Source: Ascidia mentula (Eukaryota > Chordata > Ascidiacea > Phlebobranchia > Ascidiidae). Taken from it: DNA of 64,000 nucleotides. How positions within the stretch are numbered: the first letter of the stretch is position 1; each line of letters begins with the position of its first letter. Both the position numbers and the translations under genes were made by a program. Below the pieces are notes generated by a model. The model was not told the DNA's origin, did not search any database, and saw only the letters and a program-made list of their open reading frames with translations. Location of the stretch: assembly GCA_947561715.1 (NCBI GenBank), contig OX387204.1, forward strand, positions 2,857,001 through 2,921,000, read 5' to 3'. Positions 1 through 12,862 of this stretch are shown piece after piece.

Positions 1-420
1 GCCAGACCTTCTATTCAATTCCTATACATGAATGATTCAGTGCCAAAAGACAGCGCACCATCCCAGGGTGGTCTAAACGCTAGCCCGTGATTTCTTGCGG
101 CCCATGGAGAACATTACAATGTTACTAATTCATAACATTTTCATATATACAAAAAAAACTTGTTAAGGTAACTATATAGCATGAGGCACATGTTGTTATG
201 GCAGAATCCTTTTGCAGTTAACTTGGTAAGCCTAATTTTTATGCTTGAAGCCCATGAGCTTGTGCAAGAGTCCCTGGATTCCCACAAACATGAGCACCGC
301 CCAGCAATGGCCAATATCAACAAAATATGGAAACACAATGGCACCATTTTAAATATATTTCAAGCAAATAAACTGATAAACCTATCAAAAATGATGGTAC
401 TGGTACATCATCATACATAC
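1..420. other. Intronic sequence of the left-edge RING ligase gene
   Basis: This stretch lies 3' (on the minus strand) of the donor at position 420 of the PA-domain exon, so it is expected to be intron. I looked on the minus strand for the rest of the PA domain, the membrane segment and the RING finger and found none. A short hydrophobic minus-strand reading near 240-345 does not match the family and has no suitable phase. The remaining exons probably lie beyond the window. Confidence 0.5.
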
Positions 421-1686
421 GTTTGTAATTTTCTCAGCGAATGAACAGTTGCCCCTTGACACCAGTGCAATCCATGGGTAAGACGTATTAACAGTCTTGT
501 AATCAAATCTACATCCATCATGAATGCCTGTAGTTCTTGAAAGTGCATGAACAACCGTTCCAGTGATGGTTTTCAGTGGTGAGTGGGCTCCATAGCTTCC
601 TAGTTCGTGGATGCTGGATTCCGAACCCTTTAGTAAACAAACTGTGTAGTAGAAGCCAATCACAAACAAGGGCCTTGATGCATTTAAGGTTGAAAACCAA
701 GGTCAATCAACTATTCAAAATTAATCACAAAGAGTGATTGGCGATCGGTGTCAGTTGAAAATTTTACAGAAACATTAATTTCGATGTGATGACATCGGCA
801 CTTTTTGTGCTCATTCAAATAGATAAACTAGTAATATTTTTCTGTGGCCAATGTGCAAACAGTATGAGTGGGGTAAGTTCAAGTGTGCGCACTCAAACAA
901 CTATATTTGCTAGTTTCCAACACTATTTGCTTTTAGTTTTTGTTTGTCTGGAGTATTTTATTTACTGTGACCGACAAATAACCTTTACATATCATGAACA
1001 CACCCATACATTGCCCAATAAAGAAGCAATGGGAACTTGAATATATGCATATTTATTTACAAAGTACACTGATAATTTTATTTTGCTGGCACAGGTAGCT
1101 GCCAAATTCAAGCCCCTTTAGTTCAATTACTAGATAAATAATTATGCAATTTTTAAATAGCAATTTTTAAAATTTTTAAATATAGTATTATGAAATAGTA
1201 TTGAATATTTGTTGTCATTATCAGCAAGCCTTATGAATTTTTACTCAGTCCAATAATGCTTCATTGCCATGTAATGGGTTGTGAATCACTATTTTTGGGC
1301 ATGTGGCCGTGATTTTGCAGCATTTTACTAAAACCACTGTCAAACTCTAAATCGTTAAACATGTATATATCTTGTATAGTTATTTCATAGTTCATCATTT
1401 AAATTTTAACTGTTTGATTTTAATGTGAAACCTCATGAACATTTTGATTAAGAGTCTCTGCAGAGAAAATTCATTTTTATTGAACACAGCATTTCATAAA
1501 TAAGTACTTAGTATATACACAGTTTTTTTAATGTACCTGTGATATGTTTACTCCAGCGGGGTTGGTGTAGTTGAAAGTTACAATAGCTCCGTAGTAATAT
1601 TCGCTTGAACTATCCGTTGTTAGCCCGGCACTGACAAACGAGGCAGTCAGTGCAGTAATTAGATAACATACAACCACTGATAACAT
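421..1686 (-). CDS. PA-TM-RING E3 ubiquitin ligase, N-terminal part (RNF128/RNF150 type), runs off left edge
   Basis: Two exons are visible: 1537-1686 (50 codons) and 421-627 (69 codons), joined in phase 0. The protein starts with a hydrophobic signal peptide (residues 1 to about 20). A protease-associated (PA) domain follows, with family hallmarks such as GAIVTFNYTNP, GSYGAHSPL, and PWIALVSRGNCSFAEKI. In this family (RNF128/GRAIL, RNF150, RNF133) the luminal PA domain captures cargo, one membrane segment follows, and a cytosolic RING-H2 finger transfers ubiquitin. Those later parts are not in the window. The start at 1686 is chosen because it opens the signal peptide; an in-frame ATG at 1755 would add 23 residues and bury it. 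Acceptor ctaaag before the second exon and donors gtacat and gtatgt are all canonical. Which member of the family it is cannot be told without the RING end. Confidence 0.8.
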
Positions 1687-3391
1687 GTTTATGAAAAGTC
1701 GTCTAAAAGAAGAAACACACGTAATAACACTGTTGAGGTTAAGGAAACGATACAAGTAACGTGCAACCAGTCAAATGAACACAACGTAATGCACGTTCGC
1801 TTTGTTGTGTTGCCGGTCATGTATGGAACAGATTTGCCTTCTTTCTTTCTTTCTTTCTCACTTGCTGCCTCAGTTTCGCTTGAACGGTCTCACGTGACAA
1901 ATTTTGCAAACAAATTTTACCAAAAAAATAAAGAAATTGCGCTAATATTATTTGGCAATGGGTTGTTTTTACAGGTCCGTTGGGCCATACCCACAATATG
2001 AAAAATTAACGAATGTATTGTGAATGTAAGTTAGAACTCCCCAGATCGCTTTAACAATGGACGACTTGAAATAGCCTATTATGTGACAATCATCGCTCAA
2101 ACAGGTCTGCAACTTGGTTTCATAGCTGCTTGCATGAAACATCCTTCAATAAAAACCAATATTTTGTTCTTCCCGCAACGGTGGTCGGGGACCCCTGATC
2201 GACATCTTTGCATGGGAAAAAAACACAACTTTTTCGCAAAACTCAAAGCCCTGAAAAGGAGTCGTAACATATCTATCTATCTATCTAGACAAAAACTGGT
2301 ATTCCTGCTGCAACTCATGCAGAAATTAATCATTTATCATACACATGAAATTAAGGTGGTTAAACGCACAAGGAGACCCATAAATAGTGGTCTATTATTC
2401 GATCAATCACATACTTGCTGCAGTCGGCACAGCTGCTTTACAAAAGCTATTATCGCTAAAATTCGCACCATCTCGGTCCCAGCCTCATTTGTGCCTTTTT
2501 CGGCCATTCGCAGTTCTCTGCCCCTTTCGGCCTATTTTGTTACATACAACAACTTTGAGCATATAATGAGGCATTAAGATGTTTAGATATATACCTGATG
2601 CATTGTTGACACATTGAAAGCTACCCATTTATTCACAGAGTGCAGTTTTCAAGTTTTGAACATATTGAATAGAACCTAAACTTGAATATGCACCAAAATA
2701 ATGAACCCACACCGACAAGTTACAGATCGAAATCAGAATTTATTAACACACAATAATGCAACGACGCAACGCGCATAAAACAATAGTAGGATTAATAATA
2801 ATTGAATGAAAGCGTGTGTAACAAAGTACGTATATATACTGTTCTATTTTGGTCATGTATAATATTTTCAATGCGACGCCAGCAGTCAATAAGACCTTGA
2901 AACAATGCTGTTTAACTATGACGTAGTAACAATACGTGCTGAGGGACCCAATTGAAAACCGCAACGCTACAACACTTGGCTTAAAGCACCACAAAAACCC
3001 ACCGCCTGAAAGCGACACCAAAAGCAGTAAAGCCGGCATAGGTTATATTTTGCACAATCAATTTGAATGTGAAATTTCATTGTATAATTGGAAAGGGTCG
3101 GTAGAATCACGAATGTAGTACACATACGCGTACAACGGGAAACATAAATAGGAAGACGAAGCTAAAATCGTTGAACATCGGGCTGTAACAGCCCGCAAAC
3201 TGGACACTTAGTGCCAAATAAACTCTGGGATATCGCCGACGAACTTATTTTGAGTCAAACGTAAGCATGCACAGGCTATGCTTTTTTTTTCTAAAATGGC
3301 TGCTAACGAACACATCACTAGTACAGAATAAAATAAACGACAAATATCGAAAAACAATGTAGTTGATGGCGATGAAGCACTTTGAACACAC
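1687..3391. other. Intergenic: upstream of the RING ligase and 3' of PGM2
   Basis: No gene is supported here. It holds a short TTCT microsatellite (about 1838-1858), a TCACGTGA E-box at 1890-1897, a short ATCT run near 2268-2285 and the presumed PGM2 3' UTR below 3392. A 164-codon open frame on the plus strand at 2083-2577 has no recognisable domain and low-complexity, untypical composition; I treat it as chance. Confidence 0.5.
1890..1897. promoter_or_regulatory. CLEAR/E-box-like palindrome TCACGTGA upstream of the RING ligase
   Basis: The palindrome TCACGTGA lies about 200 bp upstream of the start codon at 1686. Such sites are bound by MiT/TFE and USF bHLH-ZIP factors. Function is inferred from position only. 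Confidence 0.35.
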
Positions 3392-6300
3392 TCAAGTCGG
3401 CCTTGATTGGAAGCCGTTTTTTTCTGGTTGATAAAAGTTATCACACACTGCTGCCACCAGCTCATTTAACTCCGTTTGAAGATCTGTGCGGGCACTAAGA
3501 AATACGAGAAGTTAGTAAGCTACTGATGTTGAAACCCTAACCAACTTACAATGGGTCAAATCCAGCATGTGCATGATGTCTTAATTAAACCAGAAGCTTG
3601 TTATTTATAAACTGATTGGAAACTTAATGGAAAAACTGGGGCCAAGAGATTATTTCCAGTTAACGTTTTTTGTCACGAAAAGGAATAGTTTCAAACCTCC
3701 ATTCATTTATAATGTTTCTGTTGCCCTTAGGAAGCCTTGTTGTATAACAGGCGAAACGTCGGAATAAAGTTACGTTTTTTATATATGCCAGAAGAACAGA
3801 TTATTAAGCTCCATTCATTTATAAAAAACTATTTCCATGGCAGAATATACATAAGTTACTGGCTACAACCTGCCGTGAGTAGGTATTAATAACGTCTAAC
3901 AGGTTAAAAAGCAACAGCCTCGTGGTTGTTACTAATATTTCCCCCTATCATGACAATTAACAGAATACTTACACTCCCACTTTACCGCACATCTCCGAAT
4001 AATACTTGATTTTTGGTTCGGTGCCGCTGGTTCTGATCGTCAACACAACTTGGTTGGTGAAGTAGAACGTAAGCATCTGACTTGAAGGCGAAGACGGAAG
4101 CAGCTGCATAATGACGTCACAGTTAAGCCGATTGTTTTATAATTCTCATTGAAAATGCTAACGTTTGGAAAGTTTTTAAACAATGGAGGGATTTGGTAAT
4201 TTAGTATGTGGGTTAATAGTGAGGTGCGAGTTAATCGGAGATAATAGAAAACGCAGTTGGTTGTTGCAGGGTGCGTGGAAACAATTATGTCTTATCTGGA
4301 GCAGGAAATTGTTGCTGTTGTCGCCGTATTAACGTAACGAATAATCCTACGAATGGAAATAAAGTAACTGTATGGTTTATAATTCTGCGAATGGTTGTAC
4401 ATATATAATTTATTGGTACAACATGATTTGTACATAACATTGGTGAAATACAGCAAGTTTCGGGTGTACTCATTCTTAAGGTGACAAAACAACAAAATAC
4501 ACATCTTTATTCAAAACAACAATATACTCGTAAATTATTATGTTTCCTGGTGGCCCAAACCCATTCACAGTTTTTAACAAAACAAGTTTGGCTACTACGA
4601 ATTAGTTGTAAGCAATATTGTGGGTTAATTTAATCGTAGTTAATATATTAATATTTGACGCTATTTCCGGTTGTGGGTGTTTACAACAAACTCGTTTTTT
4701 GACACAACGCTTTCACGCACAAACATTATTCGCAAAGTGATGGTGCAAGAGACCCAAACCAACAACATTCCGATTAAATTTTAACCAACTTTCCCACAAC
4801 GGGTGATTTCCCTTTCTACTAAATTCGGATGATCCCAACTCTCCAATACTCACAGCTTTGCCGTCTTCACTCCTGCTGTCGAACCCAGTCGTCAGATCTC
4901 TCACATCCTTGATCTCAAACCTTCCCACGTGTTTCGGATAGTGATGGCCGGAAGCACCGTCGTCGATGACGTCATCACCGGGGTAGTGACGCAAGCGGTC
5001 GAACATGGCCGCGGTTTTCTCGGCATCGTGGCTGATGTAGTACGAGTTGTTGCTCACGTGATCGCCGTACCTAACAGAGCGGAACGTCGTGGGTTGGGGA
5101 AAAGTTAAGAGTTTTGTGCAAAGCTTTCGTTTACTGTGTTGAAACTGTAAGGTCGAAATAACTATATTATACATGAAACTTTGTATTTTCGGAATCCTAG
5201 ATATATCTCAAACAAACGACTCATGAATATTTACAGGGGTTGTTTAAATATATTACGTGAATCTCTTCCAAGGGGACTAAAGCTTGCCACAAAATGCTTC
5301 GACTTTCATTTGATTTAAATTCTTAAGCTCTATATACAATTTCATGCTGTTCATGTGGTAAGTGGAATATTGCACACGAAAAATCTCAGTTATCCTCAAT
5401 TTTAGGCAGATACGATTGTTGCACACTACATTTAGATGGCCACTGGTTTTGCCATCACGTTTCTAAAACTAAAATAGTTGGAACACGGATTTGATCTCGA
5501 TACAAATCAAATAATGAACAGAACGAGTGCTGGGTTTCCTCACTTCTCGTAAATCTTCTGTAGCTGTTGGTGTAGCGTCACACCGGTTGATGCAAGGTAG
5601 CATGCACATTCAGCCATCACAGCCAAACCGCTGATTCCGTCTTTGTCCAGAACGTTCGTGCCATACATGAAACCTTGGAAAATTTTTTACAAGATTAGCC
5701 GAATGCAAAATAAAGGCATTGCTTAAAGGCTGCGATTATGCGTATGTATATGGTGCTGGTGTCTAATATTAACAAATTTGTCAATTGTTAACTGAATAGT
5801 TTATGTCCTTTTTCCCGAAACCGGCTGGATTTTTAACAAATGTGTAACGATTATTGGTCGCAGTTGCAGGTTGCGCCAAAGGGCAAACCGGCAAAAAAAT
5901 ATCCTGCCGCGCACCACCCAGCTGTTGTTACACATGGACATGCTGTTGGACTCACATTTGCTGTCATTAATTAACAATGAGCAAATACACCGGCATTTGT
6001 GGCCAATCGTTCGAATGAACAAACATACTAATGGGCAAGACAGTGATTGCGTCTTGGATTTTTTCATATTGATGATCAAGCTGTGTTGCGTGATAAAACT
6101 ACAAAATTTGCGGTTTCTTACAAAAATGAATGACCCAGCAACCTTATACTGAAAAAGGAATTGGAACCGGACAGAGATATCGTATCGTATCGATAGAAAT
6201 CGAGACGATGACAAAACAATGTAAAACTGTACGTAAACGACAATACAAACTCACCGATTGCTTCTTCGAACGCGTACAAAACCGTCTTGCCTTCGTTTTG

Positions 6301-9300
6301 TAGTTGGTCGGCTCGGTTTCCCATCCACTTGAAACCAGTCAAAGTGTCCTGCATAATAAAATCATGTGGAAAAGCGCCTGTATATTGGTTTCAATGCGAT
6401 AAGAGGTGGGTAGACCACAGATAAGCCTGTTTCGCAAACCAGTTTTCTTTCCTATTTTGCGGTTGCGCCAGTCGAAAGTCAGCGTCCAATTGTATGTTGC
6501 AATTGCAGCATAACAACTTCCGCACCGTTTACCAAATTACGCTCTTTTTTAGCTGGAACTTAATGTACTTTATCTTTAAATAACAACAAATATGCTTTGC
6601 TTTGCGTTCAATTTCAACAACAACACTCATAAGACTGCGGCTAACAGCATTATTGTGGACATTTTATTGAGAATTAGTTGATAAAATATACAACGGCCAC
6701 GTTTATTACTAGCAATGTGTTTGCTGTATGCATTTACTTGGGGTTTTGTCGTTCAAGTTAAAATCGCAAAGTAAAATAAATTATTAACTTCTTGCCAGCT
6801 TTGAAAGACGTTTTGCCGAAGTCGCAACTAAATTTGGTGACTTCGTATAACTTCGTCATACAGTTTTACCGATTATGTAAACAACATGCGTTAATTTGGG
6901 CGAATCAAAACCAATTTGTTCGGCGTAATACGTAAGAGATCATAGCTTTTAATTCGTGGATTCTTGGAAAATACACATTCGCCCCTCAATTGACTGTGGG
7001 GCGCTATGACCAGAGTCCATAGGAGTCCAGAGGTTCCGTGAATAACATTGATTGGACTGAAACTGGGGGATTTCGTCCGCAATGGCCTGTCCATTAATTT
7101 TATGCGAGCTCTAAATAAGGGTACTCGCACCAGCACAAGTTTTTCTCTCAAGAAAAAATTGAATTGATAGGCAGGCCATTGCCGTAGAAAATCCTCTAGT
7201 TTGAAACCAAACCATGTTATTCACGGAACCTCTGGACTCGTATGGGCCTCAACGACTGCACCCCCTTCAGAGAAGCTGCTGACAACAATCATCACGATCA
7301 CATCCCACGCACCTGGGTCACGCTGGCATCAACAAAGTACAAAGAAGAATTCCTACCTCGAACGAGAAACCTTCGATTCTTGCGATCGATTGTAGAATGA
7401 CGGAAGACACAGTGCTGCTGAGCATGTACACGTCAGAGTATGACGTCATGTTCGGATTTTGGGTCACGTGGTTGTGCCATGCCCACCAGCCGAACAAAGC
7501 ACCTGAAACACAATTCATATTGCTTCTTGTCTATTGGTTTCAGTTGCAGACAGGGCCAGCACTATGCTGGTGACCGAGGACGACCTTGTCGACTAATGTA
7601 GCTAAGCAAAGTTTTCGTTTTCACTTAGGACTTAACAGTCGCCGTCGAATCATTGTGAACAAACCATCAGAATTTTGTTTGCCAAAAAAGGCGGCCAAAG
7701 AAACGTTTCTTCATGGGTTTTCACGAAATGAGTTTGAAAGTCAGCGGATTGTTGTTTGGGAAAACCCTAGGCCCAGCTGCTGAACGTTTTATGATTGACA
7801 TTGCAGCATTGGTTAATTAGTAACTGGCGGAAGTCTACCAGCAAAACACTGTGAAGCAGAATCCCGAAATTAGCTGAAACAAGGTTATTTCCTTCATGCT
7901 AATATGTTCCGAACCGCTTGTCGAATATTGAAAGTAATATACGTGTGTTGAAAACGCAACTATCACAAAATATTAACAGGAGACATAATTTACCATTATG
8001 GTTTGATTGCGGTCGATCGTGTCACGATAAACGCGATGTGAAAGTGAAGCCATCAATTTTCCCAGTGCACTAAGAGCAGAGATGTCGGAAGCGGCAAATG
8101 CACACACAACTAATACTTCACTTTACATTTGAGGCAACTAACTAAAGTTTTTATTCATGTTTCGCACAAATACCCAATATTAGCGTTGGTTTGTGACCAA
8201 AAGACAACTACGAAGATATGTTGCAGAAAGAAGCCGCTATAGTCGTCGAAGCTGAAACGAGATACGAAAAATCGATATGTTGGATAAGTTTGCGAAATAA
8301 AGTCCTTTGCAAAGAGGACAAAGCGTACGAAACCACGCATGTTTTCCCGAAACTTAGCAAATAAAAGACACCCACGAACCCCCATCAATAGTGAGACTAT
8401 TGACGGTCCCTTTATTTTCCAGTACCCCCAAATCTTACCGAGCTCGTTGCCAGTAAAGACTGTCCACGATCCGTCTTCGTTTTTTTCTGCCACAGCCAGT
8501 CTGTCCGCATCCGGATCGTTGGCCAGTATCACCCGGCAACCGGTTTTATCCGCCGTGCGCATCGACAGTTTCTGTGAAGTAAAAGGTAAAAAAATGGAAA
8601 CAAAAGCGCTGCCAGTGCAAATATATGTTATTTAATTGAGGGGGGAATTTGACCATTCCAAATGCCCAGCTTAAGTTCTGTGTTTAACGTATGAGGTGTT
8701 TCACATTTTTGGTGTCAAGCCAAAATTTTTCACATTTTTGGTGTCAAGCCAAAAAGTTCATTATGTCTAAACCCATTCAACCAAAACCCCAAATTGGGAA
8801 CCACTGACTTAATTATTTGACATTATTCAAGAAAAAATGCCTTATCATCCATGCATGCCAATACTACATTCCAGCATATGGATTTATGTTATGGTGTGCT
8901 TACCAGGACACCTTTTCCTTCCTCTGGGTTTGGGTAATTTACTGTGGAGAACTCTGGATCCGGATTCATCTGTTCAGGCACATCTTCAAATGCTTGAAGG
9001 CCAAAAGTTTTGAAAGCTTGCTTGGCAAATTTTTGTCCCACCCCATGCACAGGAGTGTAGGTGAATCGTAGTTTGGTCTTTTCATTTAGGTCTCTGGAAA
9101 TAAACACATAGTACCATTAAAACAAAGGTCTTAACAATGGTGTATTTTCAACTTCATGCAGATAAGTTGATTTAAAATATGTTGTCTAGCGTAAGACATG
9201 GTGGATCGACTGTTCACAAGTACTTACCTGTAATTTGAATATTTAGCCAGGTCCGAATAATAAGTATCCATGACCTCATTAAATGGGTCATATGCAGGCT

Positions 9301-10626
9301 TGCACAAATTTTTACTCCAGATCTGTTCAGATAATGGAATCAAGTTTTCCATGATTGAGGATGCAATGCCTACCACAAAAAACACATGCCCTTTATCAAC
9401 TAAAATACCATGTTTGATGAATTGCTAAATGTTGTTGCAAAGCAGGAAAAAAATTAAATATAAATTTGTTTGTAATTACTCTTACCAGAGTCATGGGGTG
9501 GGATAATTTGTGATCCATTTTCCCAATAAACTTTGTACCCGTTATCCTGTTTTGGATTGTGGGAGGCAGTGACCATAATTCCAGCACATGTCTTGTACTT
9601 AACTACACCATATGGCTGCACAAAGGCAATCAGTTTTTATTGTAAAAACTTTTGGAATCATATAAAATTTTAAATCACAAGCAAATCTGTACAACAATGT
9701 AGTAGACAAACTAGTATAAAAATAATTACCAATTTTAACCTTCCACTCAACTCACCACAAATGGCGTTGGCACAATACTGGAATATAGGTACACTTTAAC
9801 ACCATTAAGAAGAAAGCAGTTGGCAGCCAGGTTTGCGAATCTGTAACAACTCAACAAATTACTCTATGCAGAAATTGGCACAATGATAACTCCAACCTGG
9901 TGCTGTTGTGTCTCGAATCATAACCAATCACCACACCTCTTGATTTCAATACCTCTCCAAACTGTTGGAACAGGTACTGACAAAAACCCTAAAAATTCCA
10001 AGTTAGTAATCTGATTGTTGTGCATATCTGCAGATATGTGGTTATTACATACACACCTGTGTTGTCTGTATAATTGTAAGATCATTCATTCTCGAGTTTC
10101 CAGCTCCCATTTCAGCCCTGAGACCTTTTAAGTAACATTACAACACATTATACACTATTGATTAGAGAAAGTATTTTATTTATTTTTGCAAAATCACAAA
10201 TATTTCTTGCACTGAGGGGCATTGCAGCATTTCTGTATTTGAGCTAACCCAAAAAGATTTTACAAATAAAAGACAGAAAACACCTAGTTACTGCCAAAAA
10301 ATCGTTATGCTTTGTTTGTGCTGCAACTGAGTAAAATGCAGTTTCATTGTTTAACATATGTAGAAAATAATTTTACCAGCAGTCCCAAATTCCATGCGTT
10401 TAAGTAAGTATTTCTTCAAGTGGTCATATTTCTTGTCTTTGCACAATTGCAAAATTTCTTTTCTGGTAACATCATTCTGTTGCAAAAGATTTTTGCAAAG
10501 ATTCGAATGCTTTAAATTCTAAAAATGTGCTATGCCTCAAATGCCTATAGTTACCTTATCCAAATGTAACCAATTTCGGATCGCCTCGTCCAATTCTTGG
10601 TTGCCTGTACTAGAGAAGCTCTCCAT
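3392..10626 (-). CDS. PGM2: Phosphopentomutase / phosphoglucomutase 2 family (PGM2)
   Basis: Complete gene, 610 aa (human PGM2 is about the same length). Exons: 10555-10626, 10377-10476, 10057-10124, 9897-9988, 9756-9840, 9486-9615, 9228-9369, 8904-9093, 8439-8571, 7357-7502, 6255-6348, 5544-5673, 4854-5070, 3973-4103, 3392-3494. All phases agree and the last exon ends in TGA. The alpha-D-phosphohexomutase landmarks are intact: catalytic serine loop TASHNP (Ser157), magnesium loop DPDADRL (Asp312/314/316), sugar loop FEEAIG (414-418) and phosphate loop RTSGTEP (557-563). The enzyme moves phosphate between C1 and C5 of ribose/deoxyribose (and more weakly C1/C6 of glucose) in the cytosol, linking nucleoside salvage to the pentose phosphate pathway. 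Vertebrate PGM2L1 (glucose-1,6-bisphosphate synthase) is a close relative, so this may be the pre-duplication form. TTTAG lies directly before the ATG, suggesting a splice acceptor. Exons 1-8 are CpG-poor while exons 9-15 are CpG-rich. Confidence 0.95.
3697..3824 (+). mobile_element. Short non-coding insertion with 16-bp direct repeats and a hammerhead-like relic
   Basis: An identical 16-bp repeat (3697-3712 and 3809-3824, CTCCATTCATTTATAA) flanks a 96-bp insert in PGM2 intron 14, as a target-site duplication would. The insert contains GAAACGTC (3753-3760) after a GC-rich potential stem, and then a segment ending in CCAGAAGAACAGATTATTAA. That last segment recurs at 55.5 kb. The arrangement matches the 3' part of a type I hammerhead of Penelope-like elements or retrozymes. 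The ribozyme core here looks decayed. Confidence 0.55.
7000..7268. repeat. Foldback element with inverted arms of about 95 bp in PGM2 intron 10
   Basis: The left arm (7000-7094) and the reverse complement of the right arm (7168-7268) align along their whole length. They share stretches such as GTCCAGAGGTTCCGTG and GCAATGGCCTG. About 70 bp lie between them. This is the structure of a foldback MITE; I see no coding capacity and no clear target duplication. Confidence 0.7.
8701..8757. repeat. Two-unit tandem repeat, period 29
   Basis: The unit TCACATTTTTGGTGTCAAGC plus CAAAATTT is repeated twice in tandem in PGM2 intron 8, with near-identical copies starting at 8701 and 8730. It looks like a recent local duplication. 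Confidence 0.8.
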
Positions 10627-11927
10627 ATCTAAATATCCGAAAAACACGCACACAACCTGAACAATTTATACACAGACGTTTGCAAATATTGAACAACTAT
10701 CAGCCGCCAAACAAGTTGCCATGCAATTTGCGAATTAACTTACTACAGTGGATGAGCTGTAGTAAAACCGGTAAATACAGCGAACCTTTGGATGATCGAG
10801 TATCTGCAAAAGTTTAACACGGTAAGCCTTTATATAACGTAAAATCGGGATGATGCAACATTAAGTTACTCGGGATGCTTTTCTGTTTTTGTGTCAACGA
10901 TTTAAATTTCAATTGACCACCGTAACAATTCCTTCTAAAGTGGATCGTCATCATTTCCACACACCGTATGTGACGTTGGCAATTTTTTGATCATCCGCTT
11001 GTTCTGGATGGTTGAATATCAACTGATAACATATACTATGGTTTAGTTTCTGAATTCTTTTGCACAACAACAAGTAGCAAAAAAATGCGGATGCAACAAA
11101 CTGAGTTCGCGTGACTTTCGAAATGCGGTTACTCGCAAAACACTAGGCCAACGTCTTCTTATGGTTAGGCACACGTTAATATCAATTGTTCAAGATGAAA
11201 AAATCAGTATTGAACATAATTCAAATGTTCTAAACTCCATGCGCGCAGCAACGAAAACAGGCTGCACACTTTATTCGGCCATCCATAAACTTCGTAAATT
11301 TGACTACGTCAAGACTATCACCAGTATTGCGTTATGGAAGTTGTTATACTTCCGAGCTTATGAATAATCAAAAGAAAGCAAACAATTGTTTTTTGGTAAC
11401 AGATTAAAATTGAAACACTACACTAAATTATAACAAGTTATATAAAGAAAACCTGTATTATAGGGTTAATATTCGCAAGATATCTATGTTACACAGACTC
11501 AAATATGCGGAAAAATTTGTGCCCCGATGTATTTTCCACAAAAAAGGTTCGTAGTGCAAAAACTGGTGTGGATCCCTGGGCTACAGTACAGGACATATAA
11601 GCACAGCCCATGACAATGAAAAATGTGGACTTATTTAGAGGTCACGTGAATCTATGGAATCTACCTTTACGATAAAAATCCCTTAGTTCCAAACCCACAG
11701 CCCACACACTGATAAAGCTAAATGTGTTCATTAAGAGAATTCCCTGTGCTGTGCACTGCCATTAAATATGTCTCCTGATATAACTCGGGTTCTAGTCCCG
11801 GTTCGATAAAAAATGAACTGAAAAACATTTTCCATCAAACTTTTGTAACTACAGTATAGCGTCTGACTATACATTTGTGTATTTCTTCATCATTATGGAT
11901 CCTTCACGTGTACGCGGTCCCTTAGGG

Positions 11928-12310
11928 CAGGGGTCCCCAAATGGTGGGTGGTGACTATATTTCGGGTCGCCAGAATATCCATTCTGGGTTGCGAAAAATG
12001 TAAACAGAACGACGCACTTTTGCCAAATATTCTTGCACTTAAAAGTAAATAAGATTCAATGCACACAGGTTGCCAATAATTGAGGAAGTCCCAATGTTTT
12101 CCGATTGATCGTTTGCATTATATGGTTGTTTTGCAAACACACATTGATTTTGCTGATGTTCGATTATTACGTCACATTTAAATTTCATTGAGTTTGCCGC
12201 AAGCAGAACTGACTACAATAAAACAACATACCGGTATGCATTTGTTTGCGTCGCGAGACATGTAGGTATTTTATTTGGGGGCAGCGTCACAAACTATTTA
12301 AGGACCCCTG
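11928..12310. mobile_element. hAT-type MITE with 8-bp target-site duplication
   Basis: The element begins CAGGGGTCC and ends GGACCCCTG, the classical terminal inverted repeat of many non-autonomous hAT elements. The similarity runs about 35 bp inward with mismatches. The flanking 8-mers ccttaggg (11920-11927) and cctcaagg (12311-12318) match at 6 of 8 positions, as expected for an older hAT target duplication. There is no transposase reading frame in its 383 bp. Confidence 0.85.
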
Positions 12311-12613
12311 CCTCAAGGGATCATACGCGAAGCGATTTGAAATAACCACGAAGAGCCTATAACGTCTTTCCGAATCAATACCAAATCGTGAGACTGTATT
12401 GATATTAAGTCTATATATGTGTTCAATGTTGATTGTGTCCTTTGTACGCTATTACACCATACCGATATTCATTTTTTCTATCACGAGTAAAAAGAAGGAG
12501 ATTGTTTGCAAACAATCTTAATCTTTTTTTTGCAATCTTTTGACCTAAATATTTTTTCTTAAAAGTTCGAGTACCACCAGATGTTTGCGAATGGTGCGAC
12601 GTTTCAGTGGGAA

Positions 12614-12862
12614 GATCCTTTTACACCGGGTCCCAAGTTTTTTCCAAACTTGATCCACATATACCCCTTTGTATGTAACATAGAAATCTGTGCGAAAGTC
12701 AACGCTACGATTTCGTGTAGTATTTCAACTCAAATTTATAACTAAAAATAGAAGATGGTGGCCCTGTTTACACCTAATCATTAAAATTCGCACAGATTTC
12801 TGTTTTACACAGACTCATATGCGGATCAAGTTTAAAAAAAAAATTGTGACCCGGTGTAGTAG
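12614..12862. repeat. Foldback repeat with arms of about 75-80 bp
   Basis: Arm 12614-12694 and the reverse complement of 12789-12862 share the order CACCGGGTC, AAACTTGATCC, CATAT and AGAAATCTGTGCG. A third, diverged arm-like copy lies at about 11470-11545 (TTACACAGACTC, ATGCGG). This is probably an inactive MITE family. Confidence 0.65.

Noticed and set aside
240-345. Hydrophobic minus-strand stretch as the membrane segment of the RING ligase
   Set aside because: It does not connect in phase with the PA exon, and the rest of the PA domain would be missing.
2083-2577. 164-codon plus-strand open frame
   Set aside because: No domain, no homologue I recognise, includes simple ATCT repeats, no splice context; probably chance.
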